Counted from the first letter of the stretch, positions 1 to 8,765 are shown. The stretch is 64,000 bases of DNA from Cohnella sp. SGD-V74 (GCF_003001675.1 NZ_PVYW01000029.1:32456-96455), one strand, 5' to 3'. Program-made: numbers and translations. The notes: generated by a model from the letters alone, not told the origin.

Positions 1-1704
1 CTAGGGGTATCAGGATTACTTGTCTTACTGATTGTAGCCGGTTTGTTATGGCAGGCCGAACAAGAGTCAGAGGATTTCGAGGCAATCATTCAAGAGATAG
101 CGGTTGTCACACTTAAGGATAATCCCGAGGTACTGCTGTATTTGGGCGTGGAAGAAGCGGATGGGATCCGATGGGACCCCACTAAGCTTACCGACCTATC
201 GGATGCCGATTACAAACAAAGAAACGATAATCTCACAGATTTATTGAGAAAGTTGAATGCATACGATGCTGCCAAGCTCTCCCCGGAAGACAAGCTTACC
301 TATGATATCGTCAAATGGGAGCTGGGTGCAGAATTGCAGTTGAATCCATATTCGGATCTGAACACGGATGAATATCTCTTACTTTCCAATTTCCCGCCGT
401 ACTTCGCGAACAACTATCCGATTCGCAACTACGAAGATGCAACCAATTACAATCAGGCTCTGATCGGGTTCTCAAATAAAATGGCACACTTCATCGATAG
501 AATCCAAGAGAGAAAGCGGAAAGGGATTATCCCTCCTTACGAAACTCTGAGGCAAATGCTTGCGAACTATGAGAGTTTGCGAAACACGAAGCCGGAACAA
601 ACGATTTTGTACACTTTATATGCAGAGAAATTAGCGAACCTGCAACTCGATTCGTCCAAGGAAGAAGAGTTAAAGAGAGCGCTGCTACAAACCATAGTCG
701 ATCATATATTAACTTCCTATGGCAAGCTTGCAGATTTGATCAAAAACGATCTTATGAAGCAAGCATCCGGAAGTCAAGGGATTTGGAGTCAACCGGGCGG
801 CAGCGAGTATTATTCCGCAAGGCTTAGAGCGGCCACGGGAACGGACCTCGACCCTCTGGAAGTTCACGAGCTCGCCAAGCGCAAAGTAGAAGAGATTGTG
901 AAGGAGATCAGAAGCCAGACTTCGGAGCAAACGCAGGATACCGCTGCCGCGAATTCGCTTCTGAGCGGAGAGGAGCTGCTGCAAGCCGTTAGCGGACACC
1001 CGGGTAAAATAATGCCCAGCTTGTCCGATTGGTTCGACGATGAGCTGATTACGGACAACCCGGTAGATGTACGATCGTATCCGGTTCCGTTCTCGGGGGC
1101 GGGCGCGTTCTATATTCCCCTATCCGTGGACGGCTCTCGAGACGGGAGATTTTTTCTGCCGCTCGACAACGCGATTCCCGCGTCGCTGGCCCATCTCCTG
1201 GCGGTGCATGAAGGGGTTCCCGGACATCATCTTCAAATTTCAATCCAATATGATTCGCCCACAATTCCGTTGGTTCGTAAAGCAAACCTGCTACCCGGGT
1301 TCGTAGAGGGATGGGCGGTCTATGCGGAAACGTTGTGCGCAGACAGCGGTTTGCTTGATCCGGTCACGGTACAAAGCCACCTGCTCAATTCGTACCTCGG
1401 CGCCGTGGTCGACACGGGGATTAACGGGCTGAAATGGACAAGGGAACAGGCAAACGAAAATATAACAAGCCTCATCGGGACCGGCAGCGACGACTTGATC
1501 GACAGCGTCATTGCTTTCCCCGGACTTCTGTCGAGCTATGCGATCGGATACGACCAATTTCAATCTTTTCGAGAGAAAGCCGAAGATGAGCTTCAAGATC
1601 GTTTCGATCTTAAAGCCTTTCATTCTGTTCTTCTTCGTAACGGAACCATGCCATTTCCGATACTGGAGCAGCAAGTAAATCAATACATCGAATCCGTTAA
1701 TTAA
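1..1704 (+). CDS. DUF885 family protein, 5' end outside window
   Basis: The reading frame is open from the first base, so the gene begins upstream. The first codons (LGVSGLLVLLIVAGLLW) are a membrane anchor or signal segment, and the TTG at 43 lies inside it and is not a convincing start. The rest is an extracytoplasmic alpha-helical domain with the DUF885 signature HEGVPGHH at 1207-1230, which resembles the HExxH-like metal site of DUF885 peptidase-like proteins. The catalytic activity of this family is poorly established. The gene ends 21 bp before a sensor kinase on the same strand, so the two are probably cotranscribed and the protein may act at the same surface that the kinase monitors; that link is inference. 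Confidence 0.85.
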   Translation, partial: LGVSGLLVLLIVAGLLWQAEQESEDFEAIIQEIAVVTLKDNPEVLLYLGVEEADGIRWDPTKLTDLSDADYKQRNDNLTDLLRKLNAYDAAKLSPEDKLTYDIVKWELGAELQLNPYSDLNTDEYLLLSNFPPYFANNYPIRNYEDATNYNQALIGFSNKMAHFIDRIQERKRKGIIPPYETLRQMLANYESLRNTKPEQTILYTLYAEKLANLQLDSSKEEELKRALLQTIVDHILTSYGKLADLIKNDLMKQASGSQGIWSQPGGSEYYSARLRAATGTDLDPLEVHELAKRKVEEIVKEIRSQTSEQTQDTAAANSLLSGEELLQAVSGHPGKIMPSLSDWFDDELITDNPVDVRSYPVPFSGAGAFYIPLSVDGSRDGRFFLPLDNAIPASLAHLLAVHEGVPGHHLQISIQYDSPTIPLVRKANLLPGFVEGWAVYAETLCADSGLLDPVTVQSHLLNSYLGAVVDTGINGLKWTREQANENITSLIGTGSDDLIDSVIAFPGLLSSYAIGYDQFQSFREKAEDELQDRFDLKAFHSVLLRNGTMPFPILEQQVNQYIESVN

Positions 1705-1725
1705 AAAAGGAGAGCTAACCCCAGT

Positions 1726-2994
1726 ATGATCAAACGTACGCTAGTACAAATGACGGTATGGAACAGTACGGTCGTATTTTGCTTGTTCGTCATGCTGGGG
1801 GGAGCGTTATACGGGCTGGCGCGTTATCAGATTTATTCGGACATTGACCGTCTGCTGGTGTTCCACATTGATAATATGCGACAAATCACCTTGAGTACCG
1901 GAGAGCAAATCGTTAACGTCGATTCGCAAGAACCGGAACGTTTTATCTTGGATTATTGGTGGGATTCCAACGATGTTTTGGTTAAAAGCGTATACTACGA
2001 GAGAACATTCTGGGAGCTTAGTTCGATTCTCCGGGAAAAACAGAGCCACATGGGGCCCGAGTCCATCCGAATGGGGGAGAAAACCTATCGCTTTGTTAGC
2101 AGGCCTTATCAAGGGAACTTGCCGGAAGCCGAGAAGCGGTCGAGCTTACCCTTGAAAACAGTTCAGCTCATGACGGAAATTACGGCCGAGGTGTACTACT
2201 TAAATCGGTTATTATGGAGCATCGGGATCGGAATAGGTGTCGGCGCGTTCTTGTCGGTCATCGCGGGTTACGCATTGGCCAGAAGGGCGCTCGTTCCGAT
2301 TCAGAAAGCTTGGGACAAGCAGCAGCAATTCATCGCAGATGCCTCTCACGAGTTAAGGAGCCCGCTTTCCGTCGTTCAAGGGCAGATGCAATTATTGCTG
2401 CGCCACCCCGATCATACCATCGAGGAAGAGAGCGTTCCAATCTCGGCCGTTCTGAAGGAAACCCAAAGAATGAGCAACATGGTTGGCGGGCTGCTTCTGT
2501 TGGCAAGGGGGGATTCGCATGAGGAGGTTATCTCGTGCAAGCCTGTGCGAGTTGACGGGATCGTTAAAGAGATGGCCAAAAATATGGAGCCGATCATGGA
2601 TTACAAGCAACTGCGGTTGCAGGCCCATATTGAAGATACAGAACTTCTCATCGCCGGAGATGAGGAACGACTTATGCAGCTGTTCATGATTATAATAGAC
2701 AATGCCATTAAATTTACGCAGGAGCGTGGACAAATCGATCTTGCCTGCGTTAGGCAAGGGAAATCGGTTCTGGTAACCGTCAAGGATGATGGAGCGGGAA
2801 TTTCGGAACGCGATTTGCCGCTCGTATTTAATCGCTTTTATAAGGGAGATACCGCTAGAGATAGAAAGGATCATGGAGCAGGCTTGGGGCTGTCGATCGC
2901 ACGCTGGATCGTCGATCAGCATCACGGTTCTATCCATATTAGCAGCGTGGCGGAACGCGGCACTACCGTTACGATTCGTTTTCCTCTTCTATAG
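1726..2994 (+). CDS. Membrane sensor histidine kinase
   Basis: A 422-residue kinase with transmembrane segments at about residues 12-30 and 160-185 enclosing a ~130-residue external sensor domain. A dimerisation/phosphoacceptor region follows, with His208 in the SHELRSP motif, and then a HATPase domain with N box (IDNAIKFT), DDGAGI and GAGLGL motifs. These are the features of a classical OmpR-partnered kinase. No response regulator follows it, so its partner probably lies upstream of the window, before the DUF885 gene. The signal sensed cannot be read from the sequence. A GGAG ribosome site lies about 14 bp before the ATG, slightly far, so the exact start is not certain. Confidence 0.9.
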   Translation: MIKRTLVQMTVWNSTVVFCLFVMLGGALYGLARYQIYSDIDRLLVFHIDNMRQITLSTGEQIVNVDSQEPERFILDYWWDSNDVLVKSVYYERTFWELSSILREKQSHMGPESIRMGEKTYRFVSRPYQGNLPEAEKRSSLPLKTVQLMTEITAEVYYLNRLLWSIGIGIGVGAFLSVIAGYALARRALVPIQKAWDKQQQFIADASHELRSPLSVVQGQMQLLLRHPDHTIEEESVPISAVLKETQRMSNMVGGLLLLARGDSHEEVISCKPVRVDGIVKEMAKNMEPIMDYKQLRLQAHIEDTELLIAGDEERLMQLFMIIIDNAIKFTQERGQIDLACVRQGKSVLVTVKDDGAGISERDLPLVFNRFYKGDTARDRKDHGAGLGLSIARWIVDQHHGSIHISSVAERGTTVTIRFPLL

Positions 2995-3246
2995 GACTTG
3001 TCTCCTTCTGGTTGCACGTATATTCGTGCGTAGTATAATAAAACTATAGAAGGAGCCGTGCTGCTAACACGACTCCTCCTGGCACAGTAGCCGCTTCAAA
3101 GGCGGTCGGCTTCAGGAAAAACGGATATGGAAATAGACCGTGTTCCTTGCTATCGGGGCGGTCTATTTTCGTGCGCGCACACCCAACGGGGGATGCGCGC
3201 TTTTCGCTCAAAGCAAACTATTGCAGCCCTCAAACATGCTTTGTCT
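2995..3246. other. Convergent intergenic region with hairpins
   Basis: Between the kinase and the convergent solute-binding lipoprotein I see no gene. Short hairpins are present: GGAG-c-CGTG pairing with CACG-a-CTCC near 3053-3077, and AGACCG/CGGTCT near 3134-3168 followed by ATTTT. These may end transcription from both sides, but none is a strong canonical terminator. Confidence 0.4.
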
Positions 3247-4593
3247 CTATTTCTGTCTTGAGCGATCCGGCAGGAGCTTCGAGCCTGCTTCCTGAATCGC
3301 CGCGATGGCGTCATCGAGCGACTTGCGGCCCCCGATCATCGCGCCTGTCTCGTCGTCGATGATCCGCTGCAGTTCGTTTTTCTCCTTGATGCCGAGCGAA
3401 AACTCCGATTGCTGCGGCATTGGCCGCAGCCGGTAGAATACCTCATAGAGCGGATCCTTCGCCAACCTTCCATTTACCTGCACGGGCAGGCCGAATTCCG
3501 ATTCGGCATACACTCCGCCCATTTTCTCCGACATGACTGTCTCGATGATCTTCCAGGCCTCGTAGGAATGCCCCGACTTGGCCGGAATTGCAAACATGGA
3601 GTCCGTCTGGACTTCGCCGCCCCGACTCGGGTCCCGTGCCTGAACCGGTCCAGGCAGCACGCCCCACTCGAACTCTATTTTCTGCCGCTTCAGCTGCGTT
3701 ATGTAATACTCGTCTGCAATCCTAAGCGCCGCCTTGCCTTGAGCGAACAAGTCACGCTGACGCACCTCGTCCTGACTAATAATGCTGCCCTTGCCCTTGA
3801 AAGGTTCGGCATTGAACGTACCGTGCTCATAGGCGGCTATGACCTTGGAGATAAGGGCACGCCACGCTTGACTGTCGAACGTAAGACGGTTGGCAACTTT
3901 GTCGTACATCTCAATTCCTTCGGTCCGAGCGATAAGGGACATGAGATCGAACGGCTTGGTCAGCGATGGGATATTTAAGCCGATGACACTGTCTTCGCCC
4001 CCTGGCTGGTCTACGAATAACCCGGCCAACCGCAGAATCTCGTCCCAGGTCATATCCTGAGCCGGGAGCGGCACGCCGTAGCGTTTGAACAGCGTTTTAT
4101 TGTAGTACACCGCCGAGGCGTGAAAGAGAGGCGAAAGCCCATACAGCTTGCCTTCCTCATTGTTCCGTACTTTGTCGAGCATCCCCTCGTACAGCGTGCC
4201 GAGGTCGAATCTGTTCAACGACGCCATGTTCTCAAGATCGCGCAGCAATCCCGCATCCGCTGCGTATCGGTATTGCTGGGTATACAGGATAACGAGGTCC
4301 GGATTTTTGGTCTCGAACATTTCTTTGAGTGCGACTCCGATATCGAGATTTGTGTTGTAATAAATCGGATCGTCCATCGGTACGATCTTGAATATCGTAT
4401 TCGGATATACGGACTGTAAGGCGCTGCGGTAGAAAGCATCAAAGGTCATCTGATTGACGCATGCAATCGTCAGCTCGGTTGGTTCTGGCGGAGGTTTAGA
4501 CTTGCCGGTGCAACCGCTGGACACCGCCAGCATGCAAACCGCCAGCCCGATAGCAAGGATGCGCCCGCGCGCTCTTAATACCGCCGCCCTCAT
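3247..4593 (-). CDS. Extracellular solute-binding lipoprotein (sugar-ABC type)
   Basis: A 448-residue secreted lipoprotein: signal peptide, lipobox AVSSGC with the acylated Cys at residue 28, then a family-1 solute-binding fold. The fold is recognisable from VYYNKTLFKRYGVPLP, TWDEILRLA and a PGP..R.GGE.. hinge-like segment. Its start overlaps the stop of the upstream gene (ATGA). No permease or ATPase gene lies nearby, so it is probably not simply a transporter subunit. It is third in an operon behind an ECF sigma factor and a membrane-tethered protein with the same binding fold, which suggests ligand sensing or scavenging linked to that sigma switch. Function beyond fold is inference. Confidence 0.85.
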   Translation of the reverse strand: MRAAVLRARGRILAIGLAVCMLAVSSGCTGKSKPPPEPTELTIACVNQMTFDAFYRSALQSVYPNTIFKIVPMDDPIYYNTNLDIGVALKEMFETKNPDLVILYTQQYRYAADAGLLRDLENMASLNRFDLGTLYEGMLDKVRNNEEGKLYGLSPLFHASAVYYNKTLFKRYGVPLPAQDMTWDEILRLAGLFVDQPGGEDSVIGLNIPSLTKPFDLMSLIARTEGIEMYDKVANRLTFDSQAWRALISKVIAAYEHGTFNAEPFKGKGSIISQDEVRQRDLFAQGKAALRIADEYYITQLKRQKIEFEWGVLPGPVQARDPSRGGEVQTDSMFAIPAKSGHSYEAWKIIETVMSEKMGGVYAESEFGLPVQVNGRLAKDPLYEVFYRLRPMPQQSEFSLGIKEKNELQRIIDDETGAMIGGRKSLDDAIAAIQEAGSKLLPDRSRQK

Positions 4594-6098
4594 TCGCTCG
4601 CCTCCAAGACACCGATGATCGCAGCCTGTTCCGCTTCCGCCTGCAGCCGGGCCAACGCTTCGTCAACCGTCGACTGTCCGGCCACCAAATCCCGAACCGC
4701 TTCGTTCGCTTTCGCGGACAGCACGCTCATCACTCGGTTGTACGCGGGCAGTTGACTGCGCTTGGCTTGCTGCAGCACGGCGGACACGTCCAGCTCGGAC
4801 TCGTAGTAGCGGCCGATTGGAGAGCTTTCTCCCAGCTTCGTGTCCGGCACCGCCGCGAGCAGCATTTGCGGCCCTCCCGTCTCGACGGCCTTATTCGATC
4901 GTTCCTTGCTTGCAAGAAAATGGATAAATTTCATCGCCTGCGATGGGTTGGCAGACTTGGCGTTAATGGCATAGACCGTACCGTTAGTCAGCGAGCTAAT
5001 TTTGCCCGGCGCAGCAGGCGCGCTCAGCGGAATCGTATCCCACTCGTCCAGCAGCAAGCCTTGCTGGATTGCCTCGTTCATGACATACCATGAAAGGTAC
5101 GGCTGCAGCGTCATGGCGGAGCGGCCGTTATAGAACGCATTGCCGGCTATCGCCGCCTTCAACGGATCGGACTCTTCGGAATTATCCGGCAGCTTATCGC
5201 CGATCCAGCCTTGGCGAAGACCTTCCGATACTTGACTCCAGATTGCCTTCCAGGAGGCGCTGTCTACTTGCGGATGACCCTCCCCATCCACAATCGATAG
5301 TCCTTGGGACTGGCCAATGTCAAAGATCATTCGAAACGGATCGGGAGCAGACCCATACGAGAAACCATACACCGGCTTGCCCCGGTCGCTAGCGCCTTCG
5401 AACCGCGCGGCTAAGCGGACAATGTCGTCCCAAGTCGCACCTTTCTCGGGGAGAGACACACCGTTGCTCCGGAACAGCGACCGGTTATAGATCAGCATGT
5501 TCATATCGAGATCATCGATAATGCCGTACATCTGCCCATTACCCGCTTCCTTGATCAGATCGACCGCGGACGGGTAGAGTGCCTGGAGATCCAACTTTTC
5601 CCGTTTAATCAGATCATCAAGCGGAACGAGCACGCCGTCCGCGGCGAGGTCGTCAACAAATGCGAGCGGAACTCGGAGAATGTCCGCGTTGGATTCGCTC
5701 ACCCATTTCTTGTATGAGGCCAAGTCTTGCTTCTCTTCGTACTCATCGCTCGGTATGGCAACCTCAAACGACGCTTTCGGGTGATCGATCATATACGTAA
5801 AGCCAAACCGGGCCATAAAGCTCATTTTGTCCCCATACTGCACGGTCAGCCGAAATTCTTGCTCATCCGTTTCCTTCGCACCAGGGCTCGGAAAGAACGC
5901 CTGGCGGTAATCCCCGGTCACCCAGACGACGGCCGCTAATAGCGTGAAAACCGCCGCGATCGCGATGCCTCGCATGGGGCTTCTGCGTTTGCCGCTCAAC
6001 CGTATCCTCTCCTTAATTTGCTTCATGGACTTCGGGGAGAAGCCGCCGCTGCCGAGTGGAAGCTCCTCGAGGTGTTTCTCCCATTGGGAATGATTCAT
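4590..6098 (-). CDS. Membrane anti-sigma-like protein fused to solute-binding domain
   Basis: A 502-residue protein. Residues 1-43 are short, charged and cytoplasmic (MNHSQWEKHLEELPL...FSPKSMKQIKERIR). Residues about 44-62 form one membrane helix (GIAIAAVFTLLAAVVWV). Residues 63-502 are an external solute-binding fold with LIYNRSLFRSNGVSLP and ATWDDIVRLAARFEG. There is no lipobox. The ATG overlaps the sigma gene stop (ATGA), the usual arrangement for a sigma/anti-sigma pair. I infer that the cytoplasmic tail holds the ECF sigma factor and that ligand binding outside controls release. The tail has no visible HxxxCxxC zinc motif. Alternatively it is only an anchored binding protein. Confidence 0.75.
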   Translation of the reverse strand: MNHSQWEKHLEELPLGSGGFSPKSMKQIKERIRLSGKRRSPMRGIAIAAVFTLLAAVVWVTGDYRQAFFPSPGAKETDEQEFRLTVQYGDKMSFMARFGFTYMIDHPKASFEVAIPSDEYEEKQDLASYKKWVSESNADILRVPLAFVDDLAADGVLVPLDDLIKREKLDLQALYPSAVDLIKEAGNGQMYGIIDDLDMNMLIYNRSLFRSNGVSLPEKGATWDDIVRLAARFEGASDRGKPVYGFSYGSAPDPFRMIFDIGQSQGLSIVDGEGHPQVDSASWKAIWSQVSEGLRQGWIGDKLPDNSEESDPLKAAIAGNAFYNGRSAMTLQPYLSWYVMNEAIQQGLLLDEWDTIPLSAPAAPGKISSLTNGTVYAINAKSANPSQAMKFIHFLASKERSNKAVETGGPQMLLAAVPDTKLGESSPIGRYYESELDVSAVLQQAKRSQLPAYNRVMSVLSAKANEAVRDLVAGQSTVDEALARLQAEAEQAAIIGVLEASE

Positions 6099-6658
6099 GG
6101 ACGCTTTCCTCCCTCGAAAGCCGCAGGCTTGCCCAGCTTGCGACTAATAGCGGCCCGTGCGCGGAAAATGCGCGACTTGACCGTCCCTTCGCTAACCTGC
6201 AACAATTCTGCGATCTCTTTATGCGCGAGATGGTGATGCACGTACAGCAGCAGCGTCTCACGCAGCTTTCGCGGCAAGCTCAGCACGGCATTCCACACTT
6301 CGCGTTGCTCGAGCGACACGAACCATTGCTTCTCCGCGGAAGGATGGAATAGGCTCGTCTCGTACTCCTCCCAGACCAGTTGGACCCGGCGGAACCATGC
6401 CGATCTGAAGTAATCCCGAGTCGTGTTGCGGGCAATTGTGAGCAGCCATGCCTTCATTGTCATCTCGCCTCGGAACGAATAGATCGCATGGTAGGCTTTT
6501 ATGAACGTTTCCTGAGCGATATCCTCGGCCAGTTCCCGGCGACGCGTCAAGCAGTAAGCGTAGTTCCACACATCCTTGCCGAACGTCATCATCAGTTCGT
6601 CGAGCAGGGCATTGCGGTCGATCCCTTCGTCCATTTGCTTGATATACTCGTAATCCAC
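6095..6658 (-). CDS. ECF-type RNA polymerase sigma factor
   Basis: Region 2 is clear (ELAEDIAQETFIKAYHAIYSFRG...AWLLTIARNTTRDYFR), as is region 4 (VLSLPRKLRETLLLYVHHHLAHKEIAELLQVSEGTVKSRIFRARAAI). The linker is short and there are no regions 1 or 3, as in ECF sigma factors of the SigM/SigY size class. An upstream in-frame TTG exists at 6679, but the GTG at 6658 has AGAGGAGG 8 bp before it and lies downstream of the predicted transcription start, so I use it (187 residues). The gene heads an operon with a membrane-tethered binding-domain protein and a binding lipoprotein; its promoter appears autoregulated. Confidence 0.93.
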   Translation of the reverse strand: MDYEYIKQMDEGIDRNALLDELMMTFGKDVWNYAYCLTRRRELAEDIAQETFIKAYHAIYSFRGEMTMKAWLLTIARNTTRDYFRSAWFRRVQLVWEEYETSLFHPSAEKQWFVSLEQREVWNAVLSLPRKLRETLLLYVHHHLAHKEIAELLQVSEGTVKSRIFRARAAISRKLGKPAAFEGGKRP

Positions 6659-6682
6659 TCCGGCAACCTCCTCTGACAAAAC

Positions 6683-6707
6683 AACGAACGTGACGCCTCA
6701 AAGTTCC
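6683..6707 (-). promoter_or_regulatory. Candidate ECF-sigma promoter
   Basis: On the minus strand GGAAC (6707-6703) is separated by 16 bp from CGTT (6686-6683), the spacing and sequence typical of ECF promoters in Firmicutes. Transcription would start near 6676, placing the 6658 GTG with its ribosome site correctly downstream. This suggests autoregulation by the sigma factor. Confidence 0.6.
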
Positions 6708-6733
6708 CTTTTTTTCAACCGCACATAAAAAAG

Positions 6734-6815
6734 CCTAGGGCGTGTATGCATACTCCGAGGATAGCAGATATGGCCGAATTTTCGTTCCATGCAAGGAACT
6801 TTTGTGAAGGCGTAC
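6734..6815 (+). repeat. MITE-a, left part only
   Basis: These 82 bases match the first 82 bases of the complete element at 48421-48586, with about five differences and no gaps. They begin with the CCTAGGGCGTGTATGCA terminal repeat. The copy ends abruptly inside an SDR gene, so the right half of the element and the 5' end of the SDR are missing. Confidence 0.85.
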
Positions 6816-7435
6816 GTGAGATTGAGCGGGACGGAGGGAGGGCATTTACGCTAGGGGGTGAACTTGGCATTGCAAATGATGTACCGGCTTTATATGAAGC
6901 ATTGGATGAAACATTATTGAAACACACAGGAGACAATCGTTTCGATATTCTTGTAAATAACGCTGGAGTCGGCCTATCCGCATCCATAGAAGAAACTACG
7001 GAAGAAGCCTTTAACGAAATCACGAGCATTAATGTAAAAGCGCCGTTCTTTCTGATTCAACAGGCTCTTCCGCGTCTGCGAGACGAAGGCCGAATTATTA
7101 ATCTGTCCTCTGCTGTAACAAGAATCTCTCTGCCCGGCATTGCGGCGTACAGTATGACCAAGGGAGCAATGAATACACTCACGCTGGCGCTATCTAACCA
7201 ACTCGGCCCTCGCGGGATTACCATCAATGCTATACAACCCGGATTCGTCGCCACGGACATAAATGCCGCAATGCTGCAAGATCCTTCTGGTCAAAAATTC
7301 GGTGCTGATTATTCGATCTTCGGAAGATGGGGAGAACCGCTAGATATCGCTGATATCGCAGCATTTCTAGCCTCTCCGGAAAGCCGCTGGATCACTGGTC
7401 AATGCATCGACGCAAGCGGAGGATCGCATCTGTAA
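6746..7435 (+). pseudogene. SDR oxidoreductase, 5' end replaced by MITE sequence
   Basis: From about codon 23 onward this is a classical short-chain dehydrogenase: VREIERDGGRAF, LVNNAGVG, NLSSAVTR with the catalytic Ser, YSMTK with catalytic Tyr and Lys, PGFVATDI, and WITGQCIDASGG. The first ~22 codons (MHTPRIADMAEFSF...) are translated MITE-a sequence. The beta1 strand and TGxxxGIG cofactor loop, normally the first ~40 residues, are absent. NAD(P) binding should be lost, so I call it a pseudogene although the frame is open by chance. Confidence 0.85.
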
Positions 7436-7448
7436 TCTTCACTATGAC

Positions 7449-7505
7449 AAAGGGACTGAACCGATGGCAGATCATTTCTGCTGAGGGGGCAGTCCCTTTC
7501 TTAGA
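7449..7505 (+). terminator. Rho-independent-like terminator
   Basis: AAAGGGACTG at 7449-7458 pairs with CAGTCCCTTT at 7490-7499, followed by CTTA. The large loop contains a second small stem (GGCAGATCATTTCTGCT). It lies between convergent genes. Confidence 0.65.
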
Positions 7506-7510
7506 TAGGG

Positions 7511-8332
7511 TTAGCTTCGAGCATCGTTCCATGCTTCGAAATATTCATCAACAGTTTGATAGCGCTCGCTCCTTTCACTATTAACAGCTTTTAGTGCTGT
7601 ATAATAGAGCTTTTCGCCAGCTCGCCACTTTTCGAAAGAACGATCATTCCCTCCTCCAAATAGCTGAAACGCAGTCGCCCCCATAAGAAAGACATTTGAT
7701 CTTTCATCAATTTCTGCACCTAATTGAAATTCTTCAGGTGACATGTACCGGCTGGATCCCCACATTCTTCCCAGTGTATTTATTACCGGTTTTTTGCTGT
7801 AAAATTCGATATCACAGATCATAGTTCGTTTTGAAGCGAAATTATGCATAATACAACCATCATAAAAATCTATAGCGATATATCCACGTTGGTTAGTATG
7901 CAGATGAAATAAAAGTATATCATTGTAAATCTTTAATTTGACTATTAGCGGCAACGCAATAAATTTATCGAAAGCACCATACTGCTTGCCCATGCATTCG
8001 CCTTCAAACCACTCAAAAACGGTAAGGTAACCTTCTTTGATTTCCTTATGCTCAATGATTTCGATAAGATTGGGATGACGTAAATCCTCGTAGATCGATA
8101 CGGTCGATTTAAGTCGTTGTATGGCTGCATCAACATTGATATTACTATTTATCGTGGATGCTCCCGCTACCTTCAAAAAGAACTTTTCACTTCCGTTTTG
8201 AACACCGAAGCCTATATACCCTGAATCCTGCTTGTCGAATACAGCAAAGACCTGACCATAGTCGGACAAAAAATCAAAAACAAAATCTTCTTTCAACTCA
8301 AATACTATACCATCGATTCGTTTCGTTAACAT
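7511..8332 (-). CDS. Divergent eukaryotic-type Ser/Thr kinase-like protein
   Basis: A 273-residue soluble protein with a degenerate protein-kinase fold. There is a beta3 Lys in FFLKVAG (Lys54), a hinge-like YLTVFEWFEGECMG, a catalytic-loop equivalent AIDFYDGCIMHN in place of HRDLKxxN, CDIEFY in place of DFG, and SPEEF in place of APE. It lacks membrane segments and PASTA repeats, unlike PrkC. Substitution of the HRD and DFG motifs means activity may be altered. The gene is clearly AT-richer than the backbone genes and sits in the accessory region, consistent with acquisition by transfer. Its role is unknown. Confidence 0.75.
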   Translation of the reverse strand: MLTKRIDGIVFELKEDFVFDFLSDYGQVFAVFDKQDSGYIGFGVQNGSEKFFLKVAGASTINSNINVDAAIQRLKSTVSIYEDLRHPNLIEIIEHKEIKEGYLTVFEWFEGECMGKQYGAFDKFIALPLIVKLKIYNDILLFHLHTNQRGYIAIDFYDGCIMHNFASKRTMICDIEFYSKKPVINTLGRMWGSSRYMSPEEFQLGAEIDERSNVFLMGATAFQLFGGGNDRSFEKWRAGEKLYYTALKAVNSERSERYQTVDEYFEAWNDARS

Positions 8333-8473
8333 GTTTCGCTCCTTGTAGATCTATAGATCGGGATGATCAATCAAGATAAGCATACAACAGCATTCTGTTC
8401 CGACTTCCCCGTTATAGTGGGCTCCGGATCTCTTGCAATCTTGGGTGGGGCATGGTTTTCCTTCGGAAAGTAA

Positions 8474-8506
8474 AAACCCACCCCAAGGTTAGCCAAAGGT
8501 GGGTTT
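8474..8506 (-). terminator. Hairpin terminator
   Basis: AAACCCACC (8474-8482) pairs perfectly with GGTGGGTTT (8498-8506). On the minus strand it is followed by a short T run (TTTTTAC). No minus-strand gene is seen immediately upstream, so it may be a remnant. Confidence 0.5.
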
Positions 8507-8644
8507 CATCCGTCATTAACTTGAAGGGATACCCCATCCAAGCCAATTGTATAGGCCGAGTGTTCGCGCACTCTGTCTTTCTAATGTCATTGTAACCCAT
8601 GGAGCTTAGGTTCAACAACACAGATTCCCCTAACCCACTTTGAA

Positions 8645-8665
8645 CGAAATCTAATCGCTCCAGCT
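8645..8665 (-). repeat. Rhodanese-tail repeat, copy E (degenerate)
   Basis: The minus strand reads AGCTGGAGCGATTAGATTTCG, one base different from the core in the native rhodanese gene. The change makes a stop codon in what would be the SWSDWIS peptide. This is the most decayed and most distal of five copies. Confidence 0.6.
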
Positions 8666-8699
8666 TTTTGAAACATCGATAAAAATTTTGAAATTTTCA

Positions 8700-8731
8700 T
8701 TGACTTTTACACTAGTGTCAACCTTTAGACT
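8700..8731 (+). promoter_or_regulatory. MerR-type promoter with long spacer and central palindrome
   Basis: The -35 TTGACT (8700-8705) and -10 TAGACT (8726-8731) are separated by 20 bp, longer than the usual 17. A perfect 10-bp palindrome ACACTAGTGT (8709-8718) is centred in the spacer. Stretched spacers with a palindrome inside are the hallmark of promoters activated by MerR-family proteins. The MerR gene at 9715-10092 is the obvious candidate regulator. Confidence 0.7.
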
Positions 8732-8765
8732 AAGGTCGAAATAAATGAAGGGGGGAATTTCAACT

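Larger units (their letters stand above)
8333..8765. other. Intergenic region with terminator, att-like remnant and MerR-type promoter
   Basis: No gene is visible in this 433-base gap. It contains a strong hairpin (8474-8506), a degenerate copy of the rhodanese 3'-end repeat (8645-8665) and the promoter of the next gene (8700-8731). These are listed separately. Confidence 0.6.
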
